In this document: in pieces, positions 33,649 through 45,100 of the stretch
How positions within the stretch are numbered: position 1 is the first letter of the stretch
Layout: every line of letters begins with the position of its first letter
NCBI GenBank assembly: GCA_003116875.1
Contig: BCKT01000014.1
Location: 566,149 to 630,148, forward strand
Reading direction: 5' to 3'
DNA length: 64,000 nt
Source: Takashimella koratensis
Lineage: Eukaryota > Basidiomycota > Tremellomycetes > Trichosporonales > Tetragoniomycetaceae
The notes under the pieces: generated by a model
Told to the model about the DNA's origin: nothing
Databases searched by the model: none
What the model saw: the letters and a program-made list of their open reading frames with translations, nothing else
Position numbers and translations under genes: made by a program

Positions 33649-34511
33649 ATGATGAACGCTGAATCAATCGACACCTCGAGCCCCGAGCCCTACAGCGACC
33701 TTTACCCTGGTGTATTCACAAGGGGAAAACAAACGCTTTGGGAGAAATACCCACTTCGGAGAGGACTGCTCTCATCCCTTACTTGAAGAGCAAAGCAAAG
33801 CCGTTTTGGATTGGAAAAGGAAGAGGATGTGCTGGCGGCGAATCTGACAACTTTTACTTTGCCGACAGGGGGGCGAGAGACCAGGTCGTGCACGAGTACA
33901 CCCCAAACACTGTGGACGGAGGAGACAGATCTGATGCCCTGGAGAGGTGGCTCGCGTCCAACCTTTCACTTGATCACAATGCCTTCAAGATCACACACAT
34001 CCGACGAGAGACGATTCATCACAATCGGGACGAAGGCCACATCATCCTCGTAGTCCATCCCCGGAACACAAGTGGTTCAACCGCCCCGATCGCATTCTAC
34101 GCTGTGAAAGGCTCCTTGAGTGTTCCTGGTGACCGGTCGGAGCTCGAGCTGTGGATTGGAGAGATCAGCGAGACATTTGCCTGCCAAATCCAGGAGTGCG
34201 GCAACGCGAGCATGTGGCCAGACGACTACCTCCCGCCCTCAACCCCGACTCAAGCTCCCAGCGTCGAGGAAGTCGACGAGCGCCTCGCCTCGAACTCAGA
34301 TTTCGTCGGACCAAAGTTCAGCGAGTTCATCGGCTCGTTGGACACACTTGGGCTCCGCGCACTTCAAGTCTACATCGACAGAAGCAAGCCCTACGCCACG
34401 CTGACGAACTCGTCCGACAAACGCAAGTGGACATTCACCAAAGACGGGAAGTCAACCGAGCTGCCCCTCACGTTCATCCCAGCACCCGACAGTACCGGTG
34501 TACCTTCTTGA
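33649..34511 (+). pseudogene. Paralogue B, frameshifted near its N-terminus
   Basis: The long open frame 33738-34511 (258 codons) has no ATG at its 5' end; upstream it reaches a stop at 33660-33662. A good ATG at 33649 opens a different frame that reads into GKQTLWEKY, matching AEQERIWDGLF of paralogue A, and then stops after 45 codons. Similarity switches frame at about 33740-33755: TSERTALIPYL in the long frame matches YPEKVALDPCL of paralogue A. Relative to paralogue A about 13 nt are missing between the two blocks, so a small deletion is the simplest cause; an assembly error is the alternative. The rest matches paralogue A well, for example FKITHIRRE against FEVTHITTQ and the C-terminal KRKW. 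No domain recognised. Confidence 0.65.
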
Positions 34512-34593
34512 CCGGCGCCGCGCCCCGGTGCTTCCGCCTAGTCGTCTCAATCGGCTTGTTCTCGCCGTCTCGACCTCGCTTCGCTTCGCCGTA

Positions 34594-34664
34594 TTCAACT
34601 GCGCACATGTTTCCGCGACACCCGCCCGAGCTTCACGTACTTTCCTGTAAATCGTGTTCAACCA
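34594..34664 (+). repeat. Spaced 3'-flank motif, copy 3
   Basis: TTCAACTGCG, a 50-nt spacer, then GTGTTCAACCA. The right half is preceded by TGTAAATC (34646-34653), as in copy 1. Confidence 0.6.
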
Positions 34665-34742
34665 CACCGGCGAACTCTGATTTTACGAATCCCTGTCGAT
34701 TACCTCACGCGTCCTACCCTGTTCCCGATTCTGTGTTTGGCA

Positions 34743-34808
34743 TTCAACTGCGTCACGCTTCTCTCACCGATAATTTCCTACCTTTTGTACATACATGGTG
34801 TTCAACCA
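34743..34808 (+). repeat. Spaced 3'-flank motif, copy 4
   Basis: TTCAACTGCG, a 45-nt spacer, then GTGTTCAACCA; 149 bp after copy 3. It includes TGTACATA (34786-34793), an exact match to the RNA consensus UGUANAUA of Puf proteins. Confidence 0.6.
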
Positions 34809-35001
34809 CCGCCCGTACCCCAGGAACCCCAGATGTTGGAGGTCTCACCTCCACCCGCTACCACCTCTTCTCCCCACTGTTTCTACTCATATCACAGCCC
34901 CTCAACAACTATGTCATATCACCCGCCCACTCCACGCGTCTCCAACATCGTTCATGGTTCATACAAGATCAACCTTTTTGATTCCGTACCTGCAGATGTG
35001 A

Positions 35002-36947
35002 CTACAACCTCGCTACATGCTTCCCTTCTAAATTTGAGACAAATCTCTGAATCGCACCTGCCACTGCTTCTGGATTTTCCTGTACCAACTAAGCAACTCA
35101 TCAGTTCCCATTCTTCATCACCATCACCAAGGCTCTGCTTCGTCCACTGTCGTCTCTCAATCTCCCTTACTCACTAGATGCTGAGAATCCGGTACGACCT
35201 CGTTCCTCGCGTTTTTAGGCCTCCAAACCAGCTCCCTCGTCACGGCGGGTCCATGTGTCGTCGTCGGGTCCGAAGCCATCAAAAACCCTACTGGTAAATC
35301 TAGTTGAGGGAGTTTATCCCATCCCTCTGCTAGGCCTGAGGCTTCGCTGAATACAGCGGCTTCGCACCATGGTGGAGTGGCGAGCTGGACCGAGCCCGTG
35401 GTGGTGCCAGGATCAACAGAGTCGTTAGGGACGAGAGCGTGTGAGAGCCACCGGTCCCAAACTTCCGGATGCCAATTGGCGAAGAAAGGTGACGAGCGGA
35501 CAGATGCTGCCTCTTCGCTGGAAAACGACACGAGTCAGTCATTACCCATTAACCGTCAAACTTGGACTCCATATAATCTAGAGCTCAAGAAGACTCACAT
35601 AGAGGGCCAGATGTGTCGACGCTTGATTGCGCCAAATACAAGAGGCACGATCTTGGGGAATTGTTGGTCCATAGGAACTTTGGGATTGAGGTAGAGCGGT
35701 ACACACTAAGCCGAGTTCTGTCAGCTCAACGCAAACGGAAGCGGAGATGGTGTGCGAAGGCAACTCACCATGGGCTCTATAAGAAAAACAGCTTTGAATA
35801 AGTCTGGGCGACCATGAGCTGCCTGTACCCTGTCTCGAGTCAGCTCCACCCTATCTCCGGGCGGTATCAGCTACACATCCACTCACATTGCATTACCTCC
35901 AAACGAATGTCCAGCTCCAACCACCGTCTCCACTCCTCTCCCCTCCCTCCACTTCAACTCCTCCGTACGCACCACCTCCTTCGAACTTGGAATTACGTGC
36001 TCGATGACGTTTGCGATATCTCGACCTCCGTCGGTCCAGCCGTGTACGGGCCCGATCCGGCCTTCGTTCAGGTCGACAGAGGCGGAGTGGTGGATGTCGT
36101 CGAGGAGCCAGATGTCGTCGATTCGCCATCGCGAGTCGTCGCAAGGGGTCGTGGAGGAAAGGGAGGAGCCGTAGGGGACAGAGACGGGAACAAGGGAGAG
36201 AAGGTGGCGGAGGGTAGGGTGCCAGTGCTGCGACCGTCAGATCACGTAGACCCGGAGATCGACGACCGGCAAGACAGAGAAACGACCAAAGAGACGCTTG
36301 CTCACTTCTTTTGGAAACCCATTGGCGTGAGCCAAGACAAGCGTGATGGACTCTCCCCCTCCTCTCTGATCTTCTCTCCTCCACCGTTCTGCTGCTATCC
36401 ACAGAGGTTCCGGCCTCTCTTCGAGCGCAGTCTTCAGTGTCCATCTGTCCGCTTTTGCGCGGGTGAGGACGGACGTAGTAGCGTCGTCGAGAGCCTGCCG
36501 CTTGCGTTCTTCTTTCCCCTGGGCATTTGAACTGATGGCGTCAGGTAGAGTTTGACCGCTTGCGCCGCTGGTGCTGCGTGAGGGAGGCTGCGACGCTCGG
36601 AAAGGAGTCGAGGAGCGGGAGAGTACGCCATGGGATTCTCGGAACTGCCGGGGGTACGCGGCAGGCACGACGTGTTGGGATCTCGAGAACCCAGGGATCG
36701 GAGGGACGCCGGGTCTCGAGGGGAGTCGTGGAGGGGTTGAAGGAGGAGGAGGGAGGAGTGGGAAGGGTACGACAGGGGGTGCGACGGGTGAAGGAGCGAC
36801 AGAAGGGCCGTCGGGTCGAGAGTAGGTTAGGTTCCCCGACCCGAGGGAAGATAAGGCGCGCACAGGTAGAGACAAAGACATGGAGATAGGTATGGGTTTT
36901 ACACAAGATAAGAGAGGGCGAGTGATGAGTGTAGGTAGAAGGAGCAT
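35002..36947 (-). CDS. Alpha/beta-hydrolase family protein
   Basis: Six exons on the reverse strand (36947-36306, 36227-35887, 35829-35769, 35705-35599, 35517-35175, 35088-35002) give 526 aa. The hydrolase core starts at about residue 200 with TLVLAHANGFPKE, the oxyanion-loop strand. Then come WRIDDIWLLDDIHHSASV, the nucleophile elbow GAGHSFGGNAM (Ser nucleophile), LFKAVFLIEPM, RRHIWPS and a C-terminal QHLLVQENPEAVAGAI carrying the likely catalytic His. This resembles fungal hydrolases of the Lpx1/MpaH-like type; the substrate is unknown. The N-terminal 150 residues are Pro/Ser/Arg-rich and may include a targeting sequence. The start is uncertain: 36947 has A at -3, but 36881 (MSLSLPVRALSSLG, presequence-like) is also plausible. 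The last acceptor (GCTTAG) was chosen because it restores HLLVQENP. Confidence 0.85.
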
Positions 36948-37513
36948 TGTCCACTGCTCAAGAGTAGGAGGTAGGAGGGGTTTTATACAGCATGGTAGGA
37001 GATGAGTGGGTGGTGAGTGGTTGGGAAAAGAGCGGATGGGATGACAGAGTGACCACGTCGGAGCCGGGTGATTCACCACTCTGCTTGCCGGAGAACCCGG
37101 GGCCCATTTCATGACTAAACTCTCTTAGCTCATCGGCACTCTCACACACTCAATCATTAGGTGAAGAGGTAACCAAATACATCAGGAGGAGACACGAGAC
37201 AAACCCAAACGAGAACAAACATAGTATAGAAGAAAAGTGTATAGAAACCCGGCTTTAAAGAGACGGGAGAGCAGGGGTCGTAATGTCGCTGAGCGAGCTC
37301 AGCAGATTTGGGAGGAGGGAGGGGGTAAAGCTAGGCGGAGAAGAAGTCGTGGCGTGGTGGACAATTGCTCCAGTGTATATATAGTGTCCGTGATCTGGGT
37401 CCTAGGCAAGATCCAGAAAAGAAGCATAGGTCGGCCCCATCGCTGCTCGCTCACACCGCGTGATACGGCTAGAGGCGGACGACAGACGCAACCGGGTCGA
37501 CCCGCCGAGCCGC
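36948..37513. other. Intergenic region
   Basis: About 570 bp between the start of the hydrolase and the end of the SUR7-like gene, both on the reverse strand. Holds the hydrolase promoter and the neighbour's 3' UTR. No gene seen. Confidence 0.5.
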
Positions 37514-38847
37514 TTATTTGCGGTAGGTGCAGCACGAGATGGCGTAGGGAGCGATCGAGAGGATCATGAACACGAATGCGACCCATGTCAAGTCTTCACA
37601 TCATCGTCAGTACCTATCCCAAACTCCAAACTTGATCCGAGTCAGGGCATAAGAGGGTGAAGCTTACAAAGGGAGCTACCAGCGGTAATGGTGATACCGA
37701 GCGAGGCGCCATACTGAACCTTGACGAGCGCAAGGAAGTTGTCCTTGGAGATGATGCTAGTCCACATCGCAGCACCCCTGTGATTGTGTATCAGCACAAC
37801 TGAAAGTGAGGAGTATGTCCATGATCACGGAGCTGACTCACATCATGAGGAAGAGCGCACTGAGACTGGAAGAAATGGTCGCGGCGAAGAAGGTGAGGCG
37901 GTGCCTGATCACGCCAAAGATGAAAGCAACGCCGCAGAAGAAAGTACCGAGCTGCACAGGAGTCAGCGATCCCTACTACTTATCTACATCCTGCCTCTTC
38001 TCGTTTTCTTGCCCCCTCTCCCTGACCCCCGATTGTCATTGATTTCGACCCCCTCCCCCTCCCTCCCACTTTCGCCGATGCGTCAAAGGGTCATGACTCA
38101 AACTTACGAAAATGAAAGCCGAGCCGACCTTGGAGAGCCCGCTGTTCCACGAGTTGTCCTTGAAGGACGAGGTAGGGATGATATCCTCGGTCTGTTTCTT
38201 GTATGTTGCGGGGGTGTCGGCCAGCATCTGGGCAAGGGGCTCGAAGCCGTAGGCGAATGCGGTGGCGTTGCAAATACCCGAGCCGTCCTTCTGGTAACCA
38301 CAACCGTCTAGGGAATGGTCAGCGGCAAGCAAAGGCGCCGGGTGGGGTCACATGATGGAGGCACGCAAGGACCAAACAAGTAGCCAGCCGGTCAGGGACA
38401 ACGGGAGATGACATGAGGAAGGGGGAAAGGGGGATGCCGCGCTATTACTCACTGTAAAGGCCGTACCGATAGTATTGACGGAGGCCGGCAGACTGACCCA
38501 TCAGGTGGTTGGCGACGGTGTCGTACAGACCGCTCGGGGTGGTGGTGGATACGTTGGCAAGAGCGTTACCGTAGCTAATTGTATGTGAGCATAATCACTC
38601 GCACGGGCCAAGTTGATGGGAATGGGAGAAAGGGGTTCACATGTGTGTAGGAATTGGACCATTGGGGGCTGGGGGATTGGGTACATGTAAGTGATCGATT
38701 TACTTACGCCTCAACATTGACCTCGACAAGGTAGATGCCAGAGGTGACACCGCCTTTACTGATCTGACCGATGTTGGCAAAAATGAGGAAAATGAATGCG
38801 AGAATGGAGGCAACGCTCGCGCCGGCAACACAGTGTTCACCCCTCAT
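37514..38847 (-). CDS. SUR7/PalI-family four-span membrane protein
   Basis: Six exons on the reverse strand (38847-38708, 38574-38453, 38307-38108, 37951-37842, 37777-37668, 37593-37514) give 253 aa. Membrane segment 1 is near the N-terminus (VASILAFIFLIFANIGQIS). A long extracellular loop follows, containing YGLYNGCGYQKDGSGIC with the paired Cys typical of the family. Then come segment 2 (AFIFLGTFFCGVAFIFGVI), segment 3 (FAATISSSLSALFLMM) and segment 4 (WVAFVFMILSIAPYAISCC), ending TYRK. SUR7-type proteins sit at the plasma membrane, often in eisosomes, and PalI relatives act in pH sensing; which of the two applies here is open. All intron phases agree. Confidence 0.85.
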
Positions 38848-39953
38848 CTTGGTAGAGTCGTGTGTGGGTTCTGGAGAAAGTAGAGAAAGTGGGTGGTAGC
38901 GATGAGCGGCGTTGAAGTGTCACGAGTGAACGAGTGAGAGAGGGGGCGATCTGACGAGGAGGTTGAGAGTGAGAGATGGGATGAAGAGAAAGAGAGTGAG
39001 AAGGAGTGCAAGGGGGGCGAGGGGCTAGGACGTGGCGCAATATGAGGGAGGATTGATGGGAAAGGACGAGGTGTGTGTGAGGACGAGAAAAAATACAGAG
39101 GGGCTTTGAGACAAGGCAAAGGATGGGGAGGGGAGGGGAGGGAGGAAGGAGGAGAGAGGCACAGGACCCAAGGAGGCCCAGGAATGATGGATGATGGATT
39201 GATCTGATCAAAACGAGGGTCACTCTTGCGAACCACCCGCTCACACAGACACGCTCGATACACTCAAACATTGAGCCTGGACCCTGAGGGTCGTCAAAAC
39301 AACGCCAGAAGAGACGAGGCACAAGACGAGAGGAAATCCCGGTCAAAGACAATCCAACGGGGGAAAAAGAAGAGCCCTGAGGACCCTGAGGACCCTGTGC
39401 CTGACCCGATCTGAGAGCGGGAGGGGAAGACCTAGGTCAAGTGGTCTCCTCGAGTGCATGTCCATTGTAACAGACACCGTTGACGGGAGTGACTTTGACA
39501 GGGTGCAAAGCAGCATCGGTCTCGTTGTGTCTCGCGCATGGCTGAGTTGAACCTAAACCTGTACTACGGCTTCACCGAGTCATTGCTAATTCAGAGATCA
39601 TGGTAGACTGTAGACTTCCCGCCCACCCGCTTTTTTTTCAATTCCTGCTGCGCTCGGGGACATGACGATCATTTAATTGAGACAAAGCAGCTAATGAGAG
39701 AAAACAGGTAGGAGGAGGGAAAACATATACGACACAATGATCAGAGTGCATACGACTATCTACATAGGTCGAACTCGGGTTTCGGTACCGGGAACGATGG
39801 GCATGGAGGGAACATGATGCGGAGAGAGCAGGCGAGGATGACGACTAGACCGGGAAGGCGTATGGAGAAGGGCCACGAGGCGTATGGACAAGGGTACGAG
39901 GGCAGGGGCTGTAGTGAGACTCGAGTACGCTGAAAGCACGAGGCAGGGCTGAT
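38848..39953. promoter_or_regulatory. Promoter region of the SUR7-like gene
   Basis: About 1.1 kb. Strongly G/A-rich on the top strand from 38860 to 39160, that is, a C/T-rich leader for the reverse gene. The proximal part near 39950 is the RFA2 3' UTR. No gene or RNA recognised. Confidence 0.5.
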
Positions 39954-41398
39954 TCACGCAACCTTGATGTGCTACACGGCCATTAGCGGGATATCCGAGT
40001 CCTTTACGAGATGCTAGACGTACCAAATCATCGATGGTCGAGAAGAGCATCCCGTCACTCATGAGCGATTCGATCGCCTCCCTGTGCCGAGTCAGACACA
40101 TGATAAACGTTAAACCTTCCACCTCCTCGTCACTCGAACACAATCCATTCCAGCAGACTCAATCAGCGCCAAGTCTACCACTCACATGACATCCTCGCCG
40201 TTGGCGTTGTTCCCGAGACTCTTGCTAACCGTGGAGACGTGGATCCCATCCTCGTCGTCATCTGCGGCGACAACCTCCATGATCTTCCGTTGAAGAGGAG
40301 GAAGGTGGCCCCAATCCCCGCCGCCAGTGGTCGTGTTGTTCGCGCCAGCCGCATAGTCGTCTCGCGTACCGGAAACAATACCCGGAGCGGCGAATCCAGC
40401 GCCCTAAGACAGTCTCGTCAGAATGCGATCAACCTAACGAGAGAGATGGATCGGAAACGAGAGGCAGAGAGTGGGAAACGACTGAAGGGGTGACTCCGGA
40501 CGACGAAAAGAGAGCCAACTCACACCACCGGGGCTGCGCAGACTCAAGCTGACGTAGAGGGATTTGAGGAGATGGTGGTACACTTCGTCTGGGTTCTCGA
40601 TCTTCCTGATGTTGCTCGCGGACACATGTCGCTTGCCTCCGAACACCTTGATTGTGCCAATGATGCTGACGTACACGTCTTGCCTACAATGGGAGTTAAC
40701 GTGTCTATACCAGTAGAAGACCAAGACTCTAGACGCAAGTGCGGGACAGTTACTCACGCGATACCTGCTGTCTTGCCGACCTCGTCATCGGCAGAGTCCA
40801 ACCACAGTCGGACATCAATATACCCAGTGCCATCGCCGACGACGTAAGAGACGTTGGTAGGGGAGGTGGAGACGTTGTGTACCGAGCCGACAAGGATCAC
40901 CTGTGGCGCGGGGAGACGAGGAGTTTATCAGCTTCACATCTAGATATGATAAATGGGAAGGTGGCCAGAGCCCGAAACGCAGCGCACCTGAGCAACTTCG
41001 CTTCCGTCGATGGTGAAGTCCGAGTCTGGGTGGACTTGAGAGGCCTCAGTGAGCTGCTTGACAGTCACTGGCCTAAGCGTTGCGTTTGAGTTTCGTCCTC
41101 CCTACAATTGTGATCAGCAACCTATCACAGCTGAACGAGCCACAACAGAAATTACACCACCACCAATAGCTCCGTCCTCTGAGAGCACATTAACCAGCTC
41201 GTCACAACCCACCTTCTTCCCTCCTGGCGAGTCTTGGCTTCCATATGGCGAGCCCCCGGGTACGAAACCACCTCCACCGCCGCCGCCTCCTCCGCCGTAG
41301 TACGGGTTGTTACTGTCGACTGAGGGAAGGGGGTAAGTCAGGGCGGTCACTTCTTTGTAGAGAATCGCGCGCTTTTTGAGAACTTACAGTTGCTCATG
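39954..41398 (-). CDS. RFA2: Replication protein A 32-kDa subunit
   Basis: RPA32 is the middle subunit of the single-stranded-DNA-binding complex used in replication, repair and recombination. Eight exons on the reverse strand (41398-41389, 41319-41213, 41101-40988, 40900-40758, 40683-40524, 40403-40186, 40081-40024, 39971-39954) give 275 aa, the normal size. The N-terminus has the Gly/Ser-rich phosphorylation region (NNPYYGGGGG). The OB fold runs from RPVTVKQLTEA through VILVGSVHNV, YVVGDGTGYIDVRLW and VYVSIIGTIKVFGGKRHVSA to IRKIENPDEVYHHLL. The C-terminal winged helix includes LPPLQRKIMEVV and GEDVMEAIESLMSDGMLFSTIDD. The first exon is only 10 nt (MSN plus one base) and the last 18 nt. Confidence 0.94.
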
Positions 41399-42100
41399 AG
41401 TGGGGAGCAAGAGAAAAGGGGAAGGGGAAGGGGAAGGGGAAGTGAGATGGGATGAGGTGGAGGGTGAGATGGAGGTGAGGAAAGCAAGGTGCCGGGTGGA
41501 AATGTCCAGTCTGTCAATCAGTGGTCAACTAACGGGTCGACTGGACCTGAGCAATCTCCAAACGCGACGCGTAAAGTTCACAGGTCACGTGATGCTACAA
41601 GGGGAGCTTGTTAATAATAGGCCTGCTGGGAGTAACCAAACCGTTTGCCACCGGGGAATAGGTGCAGCATGCCGCAGGCCTAGCCTAGCTGTCAGGGTTA
41701 GTTGCCTCGGCCCGCCATTGTAGTACACTGGTCCTTGGTTATTGCATATTTGGGTTGTACCCTTCTTGTGTGCTGTGCCGCCTGCACAGAGCGAGGCATC
41801 GGATAAGCCCTTGATCTCGGTCCATCTCACTTTCTCCCTTTCTCTCTTCTCCTCTCTACCTCATCTCCTCGTCTCTTCTCTCTGCCTCCTCCTCCCCTCG
41901 TCTTCGGGCCCAACTCTGGTCGCCCGCCCGCGTCTCACTGTCCATCTCGACTCTAAGCGGACCCACTCGTTCCCTTATCCTGTCCAAACTTGCTCAAAGA
42001 CCGACTCGGACTCGACCGCTGTATCCCTTCGTCCGAGTCAGCTTTCATCCTCCCTCCACCCGACCACCCGGCCCCACCCCCATCCGACCCTCACGCGATC
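41399..42100. promoter_or_regulatory. Divergent promoter between RFA2 and the Zn2Cys6 factor
   Basis: About 700 bp between two divergent starts. GGGGAA repeats lie at 41415-41445 beside RFA2. An ACGCGACGCGT stretch at 41562-41572 contains an ACGCGT box of the type bound by MBF in yeasts, which would suit a replication gene; this is inference. The part before the Zn2Cys6 start is C/T-rich. Confidence 0.4.
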
Positions 42101-45100
42101 ATGAAGGTCCCATCGGCTAGACGGACCTCGTCCGATGCTACCATCCACTTCTCCCCTTACCCTCCCACTTCCACTTCCTCTCCTAGCCTCTTCACTCACC
42201 CATCCTCCTCTTCCCTCCAACACCATCCTCACCCACCTAGCATCTCGCCGAGAAAATCATCCTCAGCATCCCTCACGGCCACACCCTCACAATCACACCA
42301 GTCACTCCCGCCGCCACCACCGTCCTCTGCAGGAGACACGGGCGACGGATCCGCACCGCAACAGTACAAAGTCGCAAGGGCAATTTCCTCCTGCACACGG
42401 TGTAGATCGAGAAAACAGAAATGCGATGGTAAACTCCCTGCTTGCAGTGCATGTGAAAGAGCCAAAGTCGAGTGTATCGGGTTTGACGCGATCAGTAAGA
42501 CAAACGTGTCAAGAAAGTGAGTCGACTCTGCTTCTTGCGACTCCTCCCAAGTCTGTACAGCGCATAACGAAACAGTACTGATACGACTCTCCATTTAGCT
42601 ATCTACACTCTCTAGAACAAGAGGTGGCCTCACTACGAGCCCAAGTCGCCGCCTTGACATCAGACAACGCCGACCCGATTGGCCAACATAAGCGCGAGAT
42701 CGCCGCAGCCGCATCCCAGGCAGTTGCCTCGTTCAACCGAGACATCTCTATCGACCCAGCACTTCAAGGACCCGACGACATCCTTCCAACGTCTGCGACA
42801 TCTGCTCGTTCGCCATGGGACACGCCCGGTAGCGCTTTCAGCAGGCGGCATAGCGATTTCCCTTTCCCGCCGACACCGCGACAACAGCCCGACTCACCCC
42901 GCTCGCCCAATATCATCCACCGAGGGATCAATCCTTACAGCGCGGGATCGTCAGGTCTCGGTATGCCAGCGACCTCGCTCACTCGTATGGTGCAGGATGC
43001 TGCACTGCGAACTGGCCACGCATCGCTGCACCCTGGTGCCTCGACGCCGACAATTGGGAACGCCACGCTCGGTGGGCACTCGAGTAACGGGCAGCCGGGT
43101 CCGCCTAGTGTCGCGGGATCGGCCCGGGCCGGGGAAAGCCCCAACGACGCAGGATCAGCACTGTCAAAGGAGTCGCCTGCGGGCTCGGGTTTCGTTGACC
43201 ATTCCAAACCCGATCAAATGGACCACACGTCACCCGAAGTCGTCCTTACCCCGAACTCGGCACAACCGATAACCCTCCCTCGCGGCCCACCATCCGTGTC
43301 CTCAGGTAGCGGACGCTCAAGGCGCAAACTATTCAGCGTCCCGCCCTTGCCACCACAGCCCGCGGTCGAGAGGTTAATTGCAGCTTACGTCGACTTTGTA
43401 GGCGTCACGGCTCCCATGATTCACATTCCGACGCTAGGGAAGCAGCTGAAGCGTATGCGAGATGGGGTGGACGTGGAGCAAAGCGATATCTTTATCGTTA
43501 TGATGGTTCTTGGTGAGTCGTAATTGGTAACAGCTTGTTGAAGACGTCATTGACCCGTCTGCCCACAGCGCTCAGCACCATGGCGTCGTCGCGATTCGTT
43601 GAACCACCCGACGAGCTTCGCGCATGCTCTGAAGCCTTCCACGCGGAAGCGCTCAAACACCTCGACGCCGTCTTTGAAGCCCAGAGCTACATCGGGCTCC
43701 AAGCCATCTTGTTGCTCGTCTGGTACGCGCTCTTGAACCCGGACAAGGGATCGATCTGGTTCCTCGTCGGTCTGGCGACAAGGACATGTGTCGACTTGGG
43801 TTTGCACAATGAGCACAATGTTAACGTCGAGTCGTTGGACAACCTCGAGGTGGATATGAGGAGGAGGTTGTTCTGGATCACGTACAAGGTCGATAGGCTG
43901 TTGTCGCTGTCTCTTGGCCGACCGCCAAGTATCCCTGACGGCTTCACTTTTGTCCCAGTGAGTTCAAGCTTAAATCCTGCTTCATGGAACTTTGCTGACT
44001 TTGACTCCAGCTCCCGGCTTTGTTGCACGACGTCGACATCCATGCGGGAGACTACGGCGCGCTCAACGGCGAGCCGTGCTCTTACAAGGGTATCTTCCTC
44101 CACACGATCCGACTGCGCCAACTGCAATCGGAGATCCTGGGCAACACGTACGGTGTTAATGGCTGCGAGCCGCCCCGCCCGGAATGGTTTGACGACATGT
44201 TTGAGCGTCTCAAGGACTGGCTCGCGACAACCCCAGAACCAAGGGGAACCGTCTCTCGCGAAGGCTACGCAATCTCGTTCCACAACTCGTGCCTCTTGCT
44301 CTTCCGACCCTCGAGGGGCAACCCGCGCCCTGGAAGGTCGGCGCTCGCGACGGTTTTGACTAGCTCGAGCTATATTATCCGTATCTACCGTCGGATGCAG
44401 TTGAACAACCGCATCAGCTGGCTCTGGGTCACGGTGAGTGCCCTCGGACGGGAAGGATATGGAGATAGAGCTGACATATTCCAACAGAGTCATTTTTCGT
44501 TCATGGCTGGTCTGTCATTTCTCTATGCCTTCTTCAACTTATACAGCCTCGGCGGTGGGGCAGGTGTCCCTACTCTGGACGAGGCGATGATGGATATCGA
44601 GTCGTGTCTCGGTGTTCTCGAGTTCTTGTCTCGTGAGTTTCCAGCCGGTGGATATGATGCTTGTTCTTCACTGACCTTGACCCTACAGCTCGAGTACCCT
44701 CCGCGTCTGCGTGCCACGAGACGATGCGCAATGTCTCCCAAGCTATCATCGAGCAGCTATCCAACATGCACCCTCGACCCGACGTGATCAACGACGAGCC
44801 TGGTCGATTCCGAGGCGCTCCCATCTCGTCCTCTCGCGACGATCCTCATCCCAACGATACCTTCCCCGCGCCGTTACCCGCCACCACGCTTCCATACGAG
44901 TTCACCATGCTCGACAACCTCTTCCTCAACCCGATGGCGGCGCACAGCAAAGCGTCAGACTACACCAACGGCCCGAACAACAAGAAGTCCGCCAAGGCCC
45001 ACCACCGGTCTTACGGCGGGGGATCGATCGATGCCTCTTCACACGCCAACTCGGCGGCGCCGCAGGGTCTTCCACCTTCCGCGTTCCACTACGAGCCGAG

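Larger units (their letters stand above)
34512..35001. other. 3' flank of paralogue B
   Basis: About 490 bp between paralogue B and the convergent hydrolase gene. Contains copies 3 and 4 of the spaced motif. No gene recognised. Confidence 0.5.
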
